Part shown: positions 53,672 to 62,743 of the stretch, piece after piece
Layout: each line of letters opens with the position of its first letter
Position numbering within the stretch: the stretch's first letter is position 1
Source of the DNA: Psychrosphaera sp. F3M07
Lineage (GTDB): Bacteria; Pseudomonadota; Gammaproteobacteria; Enterobacterales; Alteromonadaceae
DNA: 64,000 nucleotides
NCBI RefSeq assembly: GCF_018860345.1
Contig: NZ_JAHKPJ010000028.1
Span: 62,001-126,000 of the forward strand
Direction of reading: 5' to 3'
The notes under the pieces: model-generated
Seen by the model: the letters and a program-made list of their open reading frames with translations, nothing else
The model's database searches: none
Told to the model about the DNA's origin: nothing
Position numbers and translations under genes: made by a program

Positions 53672-54685
53672 ATGAATAAATTAATAGCTTGTATTGTTTG
53701 TGTATTTTCGCTGTCTGCCACTGCTGTAGATTTTAAACTCGGTGGATTTACTGAAACTTTATTTATTGTTTCAGATGCTAAAGCGGCTGCTCAGTTTTAT
53801 AAAGACGTAGCAGGCTGGGAAGTTCGCTCTACTGACAAAGTCGATGATAACCTCAAACTATTATGGCAATTACCAACGTCTGCAAGTATCAAACAAATCG
53901 TCATGGCCAATAAAGGTGAAAACCGTGGTTATGTACGTTTGATTGAAATAGCAGGCGTAGAACAGCAACTAATTAGATCGAATACCCAATCTTGGGATGT
54001 AGGTGGCATATTTGATGTCAACGTCCGTGTAAAAGATATGGATGCAAAGTCCAAACAAATGCAAAAACTAGGATGGACTGCCTCAACCGATCCCGTCCAG
54101 TTTTCATTTGGTCCATTTGTAGTAAAAGAATGGATAGTTAAAAACGCTGATGGCATTGCTTTTGCCATTATTGAACGGATCAAACCTGAACTAGAAGGTT
54201 GGCCTAATGTTAAAGAGTTCAGCCGAGTATTTAACTCCACTCAAGTGGTTGCAGACATAGAAACATCATTAAATTTTTATCGTGACGTTTTAGGCTTTAA
54301 AACTTACCTAGAACACAAAGGCGCCAGTAAAACGGCAGAGCCAAATGTTTTAGGTTTACCACACAATATTGCCACTGAGGTGGTTCGTTCTGTCTATATC
54401 CTTCATCCTGACGGCATTAATGAAGGCTCTGTTGAAATTTTACAATTTCATGGTGCGACCGGTCGTAATGTTTCCGACCTAGCTAAGCCGCCTAATCTTG
54501 GCATCGCTATGCTCAGGTTTCCTGTCGATAATTTAGACAAGTTGGAGACCCATTTACGGTCAAATGACATAAACATTGTATCTAAACAAAAATTACGTTT
54601 GCCTCCATACGGTTTGGTGGATATTCTGGCTATTAGAACCCCAGATAATACATGGTTGGAGTTTTATCAAAACTCCACACCTTAA
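53672..54685 (+). CDS. Exported two-domain VOC-fold protein (copy 3)
   Basis: This 337-residue protein has a short signal peptide (NKLIACIVCVFSLSATA). Its first VOC half is GGFTETLFIVSDAKAAAQFYKDVAGWEV and its second half is NSTQVVADIETSLNFYRDVLGFKTYLEHKG (about residues 188-217), with ending IRTPDNTWLEFYQ. It is related in layout to copies 1 and 2. It probably shares a transcript with copy 2 and the following Crp/Fnr gene. No substrate can be read. Confidence 0.8.
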   Translation: MNKLIACIVCVFSLSATAVDFKLGGFTETLFIVSDAKAAAQFYKDVAGWEVRSTDKVDDNLKLLWQLPTSASIKQIVMANKGENRGYVRLIEIAGVEQQLIRSNTQSWDVGGIFDVNVRVKDMDAKSKQMQKLGWTASTDPVQFSFGPFVVKEWIVKNADGIAFAIIERIKPELEGWPNVKEFSRVFNSTQVVADIETSLNFYRDVLGFKTYLEHKGASKTAEPNVLGLPHNIATEVVRSVYILHPDGINEGSVEILQFHGATGRNVSDLAKPPNLGIAMLRFPVDNLDKLETHLRSNDINIVSKQKLRLPPYGLVDILAIRTPDNTWLEFYQNSTP

Positions 54686-54696
54686 ATGGAAAAACA

Positions 54697-55398
54697 ATGT
54701 CCTTAGATATAAATAAAGTCGCCATTAAAACCTCTTTAGCGAGTTGTTTTGGCTCAACAATGAAAGACGAAGAAGCCTCTGCAGAGTTTTTAGATGAATT
54801 AGCCAACAAGGCTGAAGAAATTACCGTTGGGTCCGCTGAATATCTTTTTAGAGAAAAAGACTCTAGTGATTATGTATACATTCCAGTTTCTGGTTCAATT
54901 ATGTTGGAACGATCAACATCGACAGGTTCTAGACAAGTGTTTGCCTTTCTGTTTACTGGCAACTTATTAGGTATTTCTGAAACCGCAAGTTATAGCTTTA
55001 GTGCCAAGACGTTAACGGAATCAACGGTTATTAAGATACATCAAAAAATAATCCGTAATGTATTTGATAAACACCCTACGGTAGCAAAACGTTATCAGAA
55101 TGTGACCAATCACATCTTGTCTTTAATTTTAGATCAGCTTTTTGTGATGGGGCAAAAAACCGCACATCAACGTATTGCACATTTTCTACTAGATATGGAA
55201 CATAGACTAGGACACGGTTCGAGTAAATTTCATTTACCTATGAGCCGCCAAGATATTGCAGATTATTTAGGTATGTCATTAGAAACCAGCAGTCGTGGAT
55301 TTAGTAAACTCAAAAAGGACATGTTGATCCATATTGAGAGTAACTATCAAATCACTATCTTAGACCGAGACGCATTATTTGCTTACTCAGAAAGTTAA
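54697..55398 (+). CDS. Crp/Fnr family transcriptional regulator without Fe-S cysteines
   Basis: This 233-residue protein has a cyclic-nucleotide-like sensor domain (about residues 30-145), a dimer helix and a C-terminal winged helix (LPMSRQDIADYLGMSLETSSRGFSKLKKDMLI, about 176-207). The reading helix LETSSRGF keeps the E-x-x-S-R that in Fnr contacts TTGA/TCAA half-sites. Only one Cys (about residue 17) occurs near the N-terminus, so an Fnr [4Fe-4S] cluster is not expected. Start ATG 54697 has GGA 7 bases upstream; the gene follows the VOC copies by 11 bases. It is the probable reader of the Fnr-type boxes in the cluster. Confidence 0.9.
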   Translation: MSLDINKVAIKTSLASCFGSTMKDEEASAEFLDELANKAEEITVGSAEYLFREKDSSDYVYIPVSGSIMLERSTSTGSRQVFAFLFTGNLLGISETASYSFSAKTLTESTVIKIHQKIIRNVFDKHPTVAKRYQNVTNHILSLILDQLFVMGQKTAHQRIAHFLLDMEHRLGHGSSKFHLPMSRQDIADYLGMSLETSSRGFSKLKKDMLIHIESNYQITILDRDALFAYSES

Positions 55399-55433
55399 TC
55401 GTTTCTGCATTATTCATTACCCGCTATATAAAT

Positions 55434-55475
55434 AGCTAAGAACACAAAACCGAAGTTTGTTTTGTGTTCTTAGCT
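55434..55475. terminator. Strong bidirectional terminator hairpin
   Basis: 17-bp perfect stem AGCTAAGAACACAAAAC / GTTTTGTGTTCTTAGCT with loop CGAAGTTT, between the convergent Crp/Fnr and ETF-QO genes. Confidence 0.82.
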
Positions 55476-55491
55476 TTATTACAAAACCCAA

Positions 55492-57153
55492 TTACATATT
55501 AGGATAGTTTGGCCCCCCCGTGCCTTCTGGCGTTACCCAAGTAATGTTTTGAGCTGGGTCTTTAATATCGCAGGTTTTACAGTGCAAACAGTTTTGCGAG
55601 TTTATTTGAAACTGCTTGTCTGCATCGGCATTTTCTACAAACTCATAAACGCCTGCTGGACAATAGCGCTGCGCAGGTTCGTCGTATACATTCAAATTTG
55701 TCGTCACTGGTATGCTTGCATCGATCAACTTTAAATGAACAGGCTGGCCTTCTTCATGGTTGGTATTAGATAAAAACACAGATGAAAGTCTATCAAAACT
55801 CAATTGACCATCAGGTTTGTTATATTCAATTTTATTGCATTTTGCAGCGGGTTTTAACATTTCATGATCCGGTGTATCGTCGGTAAAATTAAACGGTAAT
55901 TTTCCGCCAAACCAGTTTTGATCTAAAACGTTATACGCACCCCCTATAACGGTACCAAGCTTATGTAATGCAGGGCCAAAATTGCGGCTTGAATTAAGTT
56001 CGTCATACAACCAAGATTGTTCAAATACCGTTTGTAACTGGGTTAAGTCCTGCTGGCCAACATTCGACTGTTTCAACGCATCGGCGATCACTTCAGCGGT
56101 TAACATGGCTGATTTCATTGCCGCATGATTGCCTTTGATTTTTGCAAAGTTTAACGTTCCTGCGTTACAACCAACTAAAAAACCTCCAGGGAATGACATT
56201 TTTGGTAACGAATTCAGTCCACCTTTGGCAATGGCTCTTGCGCCATAAGCAATACGTTTACCACCAGTTAAATGTTTGGCATAAACAGGATGATGTTTTA
56301 AACGTTGAAACTCTTCATATGGATTCAAGTATGGGTTGTCATAGTTAAGATCGACAATCAAACCGCAAACAATTTGATTGCCTTCAGCATGGTACAAATA
56401 CCCACCACCAGAAGCACCATCGGTTAACGGCCAACCTGCACTGTGAATCACCAAACCTTCTTGATGCTGTTCCGCTGGCACATCCCAAATTTCTTTAAAT
56501 CCTAAGCCATAGTGTTGTGGTGATTTACCTTGGTCTAAGTCATATTTTTGAATTAATTCTTTACCCAAATGACCTCGGCAACCCTCAGCAAAAATTGTGT
56601 ATTTGGCTCTTAGCTCCATTCCCGGCATGTATGAATCTTTTGCATTGCCAGCTTCGTCTAACCCCATGTCTCCAGTTTGAATCCCCGTCACATTGTCGCT
56701 TTCATCATACAAAATATGAGAGGCAGAAAATCCTGGGAATATCTCTACGCCCATTTGTTCTGCTTGTTCAGCCAACCAACGACAAACATTGCCCATAGAC
56801 ACAACGTAATTTCCGTCATTGTGCATAGTCTTTGGAAAGGCAAAACCGGGCACTTTTGAGGCTTTGTCTTCACCTCTTAAGAAGTACACTTCATCATGGG
56901 TAACTTTGGTGCTTATTGGCGCGCCTTTTTCCAGCCAATCTGGAATAAGTTCATCCAATGCGGTTGTCTCTAACACGGCACCTGATAATGTATGAGCACC
57001 CACTTCTGAGCCTTTTTCTACTACACAAACCATCAACTCTTGTTCGTTTTGTTGTGCTTTTTGCATCAAACGAATAGCGGCGGATAACCCTGCAGGTCCA
57101 GCTCCGACAATAACCACGTCAAAGTCCATGAACTCTCTTTCAATTTCTGACAT
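55492..57153 (-). CDS. Electron transfer flavoprotein-ubiquinone oxidoreductase (ETF-QO)
   Basis: This 553-residue membrane-associated flavoprotein has FAD-binding VIVGAGPAGLSAAIRL and ADP-motif regions, a quinone-binding middle part, and the C-terminal ferredoxin-type [4Fe-4S] site (RYCPAGVYEF and NCLHCKTCDIKDP). It passes electrons from acyl-CoA dehydrogenases through ETF to ubiquinone. Its location in the cluster, divergent from the small VOC gene, fits a need to carry electrons from GcdH. I see no ETF genes here, so ETF must be encoded elsewhere. Confidence 0.94.
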   Translation of the reverse strand: MSEIEREFMDFDVVIVGAGPAGLSAAIRLMQKAQQNEQELMVCVVEKGSEVGAHTLSGAVLETTALDELIPDWLEKGAPISTKVTHDEVYFLRGEDKASKVPGFAFPKTMHNDGNYVVSMGNVCRWLAEQAEQMGVEIFPGFSASHILYDESDNVTGIQTGDMGLDEAGNAKDSYMPGMELRAKYTIFAEGCRGHLGKELIQKYDLDQGKSPQHYGLGFKEIWDVPAEQHQEGLVIHSAGWPLTDGASGGGYLYHAEGNQIVCGLIVDLNYDNPYLNPYEEFQRLKHHPVYAKHLTGGKRIAYGARAIAKGGLNSLPKMSFPGGFLVGCNAGTLNFAKIKGNHAAMKSAMLTAEVIADALKQSNVGQQDLTQLQTVFEQSWLYDELNSSRNFGPALHKLGTVIGGAYNVLDQNWFGGKLPFNFTDDTPDHEMLKPAAKCNKIEYNKPDGQLSFDRLSSVFLSNTNHEEGQPVHLKLIDASIPVTTNLNVYDEPAQRYCPAGVYEFVENADADKQFQINSQNCLHCKTCDIKDPAQNITWVTPEGTGGPNYPNM

Positions 57154-57242
57154 ATAGGATTCTCAATAATTTTAATTATCTTCATATTAAGCAATCTATT
57201 GGCACATGAAAACGTTGGATGGACTTTATACCTAACGCATTT

Positions 57243-57256
57243 TGACCTTTATCAAT
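57243..57256. promoter_or_regulatory. Fnr-type box between ETF-QO and the small VOC gene
   Basis: TTGACCTTTATCAA matches TTGAY-N4-RTCAA fully. It ends 55 bases before the VOC start and lies 89 bases before the ETF-QO start. Confidence 0.62.
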
Positions 57257-57311
57257 GTAAGGTACGCCATGACTTCTATATTGGTAAGTTCAATAAACAT
57301 TGGAAATGAAC

Positions 57312-57878
57312 ATGATTAAAAAACTAATAATTACGATAACTTATGTGAGCATATTAATAAGCTCACAGATTTCCGCTAAAGCTGTTGCCCCTGACCAACA
57401 AATTCCTGTCGATGTTCGCCGTACTACTTTCATCGTTAATGACGCCGAAAAATCATTAAAGTTATACCGCGATGCGTTGGGGTTAACCGTTATTTATGAT
57501 CAAATGATTGAATCACCAATGGCAAATGGTGAAACCAGAAAACGCCGTTTAGTATTAATGCGTGCCAACGATGACTTTATCGGTGCAATTGGCATTCTAG
57601 AATATATTCACCCTCTTAAACCGCAACGTAAAGAGTCATTTGACGAACCGGTACCAGGCGACCCAATTGTTGTCATTAATGCAACAGATTTAGAAACCCG
57701 CTGGGAAAAAGTGGCAGCAACACCTGGTGTTACTGTAATTGAAGAACCTGAAGTGATCACTTACCCAAGAGCTAATGGCGGTAAAATTTCAGTGATGCAA
57801 ACTATGGTTAGAGATGCAGATGGTTATTGGTTAGAAATAAATAAGATCATGGACAAACCAGCAAGCGATAAAGACTAA
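57312..57878 (+). CDS. Exported single-domain VOC-fold protein
   Basis: This protein of about 188 residues has a signal peptide (KKLIITITYVSILISSQISAKA). It contains one VOC unit pair: VRRTTFIVNDAEKSLKLYRDALGLTV and a later VMQTMVRDADGYWLEINKIMDKP, with the final Glu in WLEINK. ATG 57312 is chosen with GGAAA 5 bases upstream; ATG 57306 and TTG 57300 are alternatives. It is the shortest of the four exported VOC proteins and stands alone before a terminator. Confidence 0.8.
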   Translation: MIKKLIITITYVSILISSQISAKAVAPDQQIPVDVRRTTFIVNDAEKSLKLYRDALGLTVIYDQMIESPMANGETRKRRLVLMRANDDFIGAIGILEYIHPLKPQRKESFDEPVPGDPIVVINATDLETRWEKVAATPGVTVIEEPEVITYPRANGGKISVMQTMVRDADGYWLEINKIMDKPASDKD

Positions 57879-57910
57879 ACTTAGTTAATTGAATAATTAG
57901 CTTTATATGT

Positions 57911-57937
57911 AAAAAGGGATCAAACGATCCCTTTTTT
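57911..57937. terminator. Bidirectional rho-independent terminator
   Basis: AAAAAGGGATC / GATCCCTTTTTT stem with a 4-base loop, between the small VOC gene and the convergent oxidoreductase gene. Confidence 0.88.
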
Positions 57938-57962
57938 GGATCTAAGTATGTAATAAGTCGGC

Positions 57963-58976
57963 TTAGATTTTTACAATAACTTTGCCCATGTTTTCACCGC
58001 GCATTAAGCGACTAAACGCAGCTGGTGCGGACGCTATTCCTACACTTACATCTTCTTTCATTATTAATTTGTTAGCGTTCACTAACTCGGCACAAGCATC
58101 AATAAACTCTTGACGACGAGGCTCAAAATCATAAACAACCAAACCATAAACTATAGCGCGCGCTTTGATCCACATACCAGGCGAAGGGCCTGCCATGCGT
58201 TCTTTAGAATTTGTTTCTGCAATCATACCGCATAAGATCACTCTTGCACCTATGGCCAAACGTGCAGAAACTGAATGTAATAAATCGCCACCGACTAAAT
58301 CAAAATAAATGTTGATGCCTTCAGGACAAAGTTTATCTAACGCTTGTTCAACATCTTGTGTCTTACGATTTATACAAGCGTCATAACCCAATTGGTTTAT
58401 GGCGTAATCTACTTTTTCATCCGATCCAACAATGCCAATCACAGTACAGCCATTTGCTTTAGCTAATTGCCCAACCGTTGCACCCACAGCGCCCGTTGCC
58501 GCTGGAATAACAACAACATCTCCTGCTTGTGGTTGTGCCTGCCAGATCAACCCAGCGTAAGCGGTTAAGCCCGGCATACCTAACACAGATAATGCATGTG
58601 ATGGCTGTTCTATATTACCAATCGCAAATACTGCGCTGTCTTTTTGAATGCTGGCTGTTTGCCAACCGCCCATACAACGTACCTGATCGCCTAAGTTAAA
58701 TTTGGCTGATTTAGTTTCCACAACTTCACCAACCACTTCACCAAACATTAGACCATTTAGCTCTATAGAACCAGATACATGACGACCTGCAATCTGGCTA
58801 CGCATATATGGGTCTAAAGATAAAAAGGTGTGTTTAATTTTTACTTCGCCATCTTGTAAAGCAGGTAATGTCACTGTATTAACGGCAAAATTCTCTTCAC
58901 TTGGATAGGTATCAGGATAAGAAGCCAATGTGACTTGAGTAGTTTGTTGGTATGAGATATTCGAGTCTATGGTCAT
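57963..58976 (-). CDS. NADP-dependent MDR-family oxidoreductase (zinc-free)
   Basis: This 337-residue medium-chain reductase of the leukotriene B4 12-hydroxydehydrogenase/CurA type has SLDPYMRSQIAGRHVSG in the N-terminal part, the nucleotide motif AATGAVGATVGQLAKANGC and GINIYFDLVGGDLLHSVSARL. Members reduce the carbon-carbon double bond of conjugated enones with NADPH. A conjugated tetrapyrrole product is a conceivable substrate. It is the last gene of an operon with an alpha/beta hydrolase and a flavin oxidase; the gap to the hydrolase stop is 2 bases. Confidence 0.88.
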   Translation of the reverse strand: MTIDSNISYQQTTQVTLASYPDTYPSEENFAVNTVTLPALQDGEVKIKHTFLSLDPYMRSQIAGRHVSGSIELNGLMFGEVVGEVVETKSAKFNLGDQVRCMGGWQTASIQKDSAVFAIGNIEQPSHALSVLGMPGLTAYAGLIWQAQPQAGDVVVIPAATGAVGATVGQLAKANGCTVIGIVGSDEKVDYAINQLGYDACINRKTQDVEQALDKLCPEGINIYFDLVGGDLLHSVSARLAIGARVILCGMIAETNSKERMAGPSPGMWIKARAIVYGLVVYDFEPRRQEFIDACAELVNANKLIMKEDVSVGIASAPAAFSRLMRGENMGKVIVKI

Positions 58977-58978
58977 AA

Positions 58979-59881
58979 TTACTTCTTAATAAGGTCAGTT
59001 AAAGTAGCAAATCGTTGTTCTATTCCGCTTTCAACTAAATGCAATTTAATATTCTTTGGTAAAGCCACATCCAATAACCGAGCACTGTATTTTTTCAACA
59101 TACTGTCATTCCACAGGACGATATCGGAATTACAGGTAACACTTTGAATTTGAGCTGGGATTTCATTATATAACGCCGCTTTATAGGCATTACCATAACC
59201 CTCACCCGCTTTAAGGTAGTCTGCAAAAGTTGCTTGTAATACTGACAATGGCGGTTTAGCCGTTAATAACTTTGCCTTTTCACTAGTGTCATACCATGGG
59301 AAATACTGGAACAACTGGTTAACTATTTGCCATGTAGTGGTTAAATGTGAACCGTCTTGTTTAGGTGATAAATCAGGAAAATAGTGTTGCATAAATTCAT
59401 CACGTTCATCATCCGTAAAAATAGCGGCATTTTCCAAAATTAATTGATGGCAAAGTTCTGGATATTGTTTACTAAATTCAATGGCGATTTGAGCGCCCGT
59501 GGCATTACCATATATTTTGGCGGTATTGCTATCGTCAGTGATAAAACACTGGATAAACTCAGCTAAACTATCGCAGTATTCTTTTAACGTTTCGCCACCG
59601 GTTGATAGTTTGTCAGAATCACCATAACCCGGCGCATCCCATGCGATGGCATAATAACCCGCTTGTGCAAACACTTGCATAATGGGCAACATAAACGCCG
59701 ATGACAATGGTGATGGATGCAATAAAAAAACCATTGGGTCTGTGTTGTTACCCACAGTACGGTAATGAATATTTAGCTCCTGCTCATTTAATCTAATTGA
59801 GCAAAAGTGACGATTTACCGTATTCGCTGATTGCTTTTTAGCTTTTGATTCGAGATTAGTTTTTGATACACGGTTAGACAT
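58979..59881 (-). CDS. Alpha/beta hydrolase-fold protein with altered nucleophile elbow
   Basis: This 300-residue protein has the early HPSPLSSAFM loop (oxyanion region) and IAWDAPGYGDSD. The elbow that normally reads G-x-S-x-G reads GNATGAQ (about residues 126-132), so Ala replaces the Ser nucleophile. It may be non-catalytic or use a cofactor-free mechanism like HOD-type dioxygenases, although those retain Ser. The start at 59881 follows the flavin-oxidase stop by 2 bases. Confidence 0.8.
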   Translation of the reverse strand: MSNRVSKTNLESKAKKQSANTVNRHFCSIRLNEQELNIHYRTVGNNTDPMVFLLHPSPLSSAFMLPIMQVFAQAGYYAIAWDAPGYGDSDKLSTGGETLKEYCDSLAEFIQCFITDDSNTAKIYGNATGAQIAIEFSKQYPELCHQLILENAAIFTDDERDEFMQHYFPDLSPKQDGSHLTTTWQIVNQLFQYFPWYDTSEKAKLLTAKPPLSVLQATFADYLKAGEGYGNAYKAALYNEIPAQIQSVTCNSDIVLWNDSMLKKYSARLLDVALPKNIKLHLVESGIEQRFATLTDLIKK

Positions 59882-59883
59882 AA

Positions 59884-61452
59884 TTACAAACCTAATGCAG
59901 TTGGGTTAAAGCGGTTTGTAGGGTCTAATTCTGCTTTCAGTTTTTTCAGTAAATTAAAATTAACTTCTGCTATGCCCTCTTTAAATTGATAGGTTTTGCC
60001 AATTTGCATATGTACACCACCTACTTTTTTATAAGCTTTTACTAAATCTATACGAATAGCTTGTACCGCAGCGGTTGCTGCTGGATTTTTAGCAAAACCT
60101 TTTACTTTTTTAATGTGAGCGGCATCAATCGCAAAATGATGTATTTCGTTTAATTCATCTGGCCAGAAAAATACCGGTTCCAATACAAATACATTGGTAG
60201 ATACCAATGCCAGCAAATAACCAACTCCAATATTAAACTTATCTATGTTGGCTTGATGTTTAGCAAACACATCACAACTAGCTTGGTAAGCCGTGATGGC
60301 TTTTGAATGAGGGACGAGTGTGTGCACAGGAGCCCAACGTTCACCGTTAGGGCCTATCATGTTATTCACAGGACCAAATGGGTTAGCCCTTAATACAGTC
60401 GGTATTGTATTGGCGACTTCATTTGCGCCTTGGGTTTTGGCGATTTGACGAATCGCCAATAGTTTTTCTTTTACTGCCGCCTCTGATCTGTCTTCTACCC
60501 AAAAGTGAACTGACCATGATTCAGCTTCTGCAAAGTTACGGCCTGCCAAAGCTATTTTAGCGCCTTTTGTTAATGCTTTACCTATGCCACCAGCTGACTT
60601 CATCACACCAACTAATGATTTCACATCTGCGGTTAATGACTCTCTTTTTAATCGTTGCGCTTGCAAAAATGGGTCAAACCCACAACATTCCGTACTTAAA
60701 TTTTGTCTTGCTACTTCTGACATGACTTTTGATTGTTGCTCAAAGGTATCAAAACAAAATGACACACCATCTTTGTATTTTAGTTGTGGTATTAAACGCA
60801 ATGTCGCTGAGGTTTTTAAACCTAACGCCGCATTATCACAACAAAATAACCCCGTTAAGTCTGGACCGTAATGACGCATAAACGCAGAACCATTAACTTG
60901 TGCGGCACTGCCAGTATTAATAATGGTCCCGTCGGCCAAAATAACTTCAACAGATAAAACGGAATCAGCAGCAAAACCATATTGGCCACTGCCCCAAAAT
61001 ATTGAGTTTTGCGATAATCCGCCACCTATTGTGGCTTTACTGCCGGATAACGTGCCCCAATATGGCGTACGAAAACCGGTAGGCTCCAAGGCTTTATGCA
61101 GTTCTTGCCATGTACATCCCGCTTGCATAGTGACATACATATCTTCGGTGTTAATTTCTAATACTTTGTCAAAGGCAGAAGTATCCACAATCACACTGTT
61201 CTCTTCACTTGGAACAAAACCTTTGGTGTACGACATACCACCACCTCTTGGAATAACAGCTATTCCCGCAGATGTGGTTAATTTTATCGCTTCGGCTAAT
61301 TTTTCAATTGAGTCTGGGCGGATCACCAAACCTGCTGGCAACTCTTTACAATATACATCTTGTGCATATAAGACTTTATTAGCTTCGTCCGTTAATACTT
61401 GTTCAGACCCCAAAAGCGCTATCAGCTGAGATGTTAATACTTCTATATTCAT
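59884..61452 (-). CDS. FAD-linked oxidase (VAO/GlcD type)
   Basis: This protein of about 522 residues has an FAD-binding type 4 domain (VIPRGGGMSYTKGF, TMQAGCTWQELHKALEPTGF, KATIGGGLSQNSIFWGSGQYG) and a C-terminal cap ending AELDPTNRFNPTALGL. The family includes vanillyl-alcohol oxidase, lactate dehydrogenase and 4-cresol dehydrogenase. No signal peptide is seen. ATG 61452 (MNIEV) is preferred; GTG 61461 is possible. It is the first gene of a three-gene operon. An oxidation of a hydroxylated aromatic or pyrrolic compound would suit it. Confidence 0.87.
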   Translation of the reverse strand: MNIEVLTSQLIALLGSEQVLTDEANKVLYAQDVYCKELPAGLVIRPDSIEKLAEAIKLTTSAGIAVIPRGGGMSYTKGFVPSEENSVIVDTSAFDKVLEINTEDMYVTMQAGCTWQELHKALEPTGFRTPYWGTLSGSKATIGGGLSQNSIFWGSGQYGFAADSVLSVEVILADGTIINTGSAAQVNGSAFMRHYGPDLTGLFCCDNAALGLKTSATLRLIPQLKYKDGVSFCFDTFEQQSKVMSEVARQNLSTECCGFDPFLQAQRLKRESLTADVKSLVGVMKSAGGIGKALTKGAKIALAGRNFAEAESWSVHFWVEDRSEAAVKEKLLAIRQIAKTQGANEVANTIPTVLRANPFGPVNNMIGPNGERWAPVHTLVPHSKAITAYQASCDVFAKHQANIDKFNIGVGYLLALVSTNVFVLEPVFFWPDELNEIHHFAIDAAHIKKVKGFAKNPAATAAVQAIRIDLVKAYKKVGGVHMQIGKTYQFKEGIAEVNFNLLKKLKAELDPTNRFNPTALGL

Positions 61453-61588
61453 ATACTTCACTTAATTACGTTTACTGTGAATTATTCTATGACCAGTTAT
61501 TTAGTTTTAACTAGATTGTCGCAATGATTAAATACAGATAATACGGGTATACCCAGAAGGTACAATTGCCATTTAGCAATCAGACAAA

Positions 61589-61628
61589 ATAAAGCCACCT
61601 ATTACTAATTCACAATAGATGGCTTTAT
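61589..61628 (-). terminator. Terminator-like hairpin after the second CpcT-like gene
   Basis: ATAAAGCCA / TGGCTTTAT outer stem and CTATT / AATAG inner stem, followed on the reverse strand by TTTATTTTG. Confidence 0.65.
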
Positions 61629-61643
61629 TACATTAAGTTTTAG

Positions 61644-62687
61644 TTAAAAACCAAAGTGTGGATTAACTTCTTTAACTTTTAACCCTGCTTGCATCCAACG
61701 TAAGTTCATACCAATTTTTACCGTGGTTCTATCACCCCAGATATAGGTAATGGTTTTACCCGTTTTGTTATCGATTAAACCAAACTTTAAAATTGGATCT
61801 GTTGTATTTTGATACGTTAATTGCGCTAGCTGAATTGAATAGCCTGTTTCTTCACCTGTTTTACTATCAACTAAAGGCCAGATTTGTCCTTCATTGTGTA
61901 TTGTAATACCGCGATTAAAGCCCCATTTTGCATCGTCTGGTGCGTCTTTTCCGCCTAAACGGTTACCACCCCAACCTTCAAAATACGTTACTTTACGGTT
62001 GATATGAGCAATGCCTTGTTTATTACCAAAGATTTTTTTGCCATCTTCGTCATGTGCTGTATCGGAAATCCAAATTTCATTGTCGGTTAAGCGTAACGTG
62101 TCATTAAAGTACATCATCTTGCCAGAACGTTTAGATTTAATAGCACAGGTGTTTTCACCCATAATACCGTCAAAGTATTCACCTTTAGTATTCCACTGCC
62201 AATATACTTCACAACCTGGATAGGTCGTAATCTCATCGGTTGTTAAGGTTTGGTAAATGGCTGGATTTAAATGTGCATCTGCGTATTTAGCTTCATCTTT
62301 AAAACGATAGATATTAAGTTGTACCGCACCTTTTTCTTCGTTACGGATAAACTGATACAGACGTTGGCGATAGACTTTATTAACATCGCCGTCCATGTAC
62401 TGTTTTACAAAATAGGTTTTTCCTTCTAAAGCCGGTGTTGGCACTGGTGCAAATATATGATGAATATGTTCATGCACTTGTAGTTCTTCATTTTTTACTT
62501 TGTCTATTTTGTCTTGCCAGTTTTGTTCATGATTATCAAACTCAGCAGCAAACCAGTTATGGAAAAGTTGCTCTTTAATCGGATCGTCTACTGGTTTTTG
62601 TGTGGAAGTTTGCTCTACTGCTGCACAACCGCCAAGGGCTAACGTAATCGCTAACGTTATAGATGCTGCTGATATTATCTTTTTCAT
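61644..62687 (-). CDS. CpcT/CpeT (bilin lyase) family lipoprotein, copy 2
   Basis: This 347-residue protein has lipobox LGGC (Cys at about 21). The mature part follows CpcT/CpeT: GKTYFVKQYMDGDVNKVYRQRLYQFI, LNIYRFKDEAKYADA, LTTDEITTYPGCEVYWQWNTKGEYFDGIMGENTC, MMYFNDTLRLTDNEIW and DEDGKKIFGNKQGIAHIN. The C-terminal half (GINRG-type, ending GMNLRWMQAGLKV) matches copy 1. It is anchored, probably to the outer membrane, and may present or process bilins. An Fnr-type box ends 56 bases before it. Confidence 0.83.
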   Translation of the reverse strand: MKKIISAASITLAITLALGGCAAVEQTSTQKPVDDPIKEQLFHNWFAAEFDNHEQNWQDKIDKVKNEELQVHEHIHHIFAPVPTPALEGKTYFVKQYMDGDVNKVYRQRLYQFIRNEEKGAVQLNIYRFKDEAKYADAHLNPAIYQTLTTDEITTYPGCEVYWQWNTKGEYFDGIMGENTCAIKSKRSGKMMYFNDTLRLTDNEIWISDTAHDEDGKKIFGNKQGIAHINRKVTYFEGWGGNRLGGKDAPDDAKWGFNRGITIHNEGQIWPLVDSKTGEETGYSIQLAQLTYQNTTDPILKFGLIDNKTGKTITYIWGDRTTVKIGMNLRWMQAGLKVKEVNPHFGF

Positions 62688-62743
62688 TATTATTATCCTT
62701 TTTGACTTTGTAGCAATCTACCTAGATAAGGTGTTCTTGCCCA

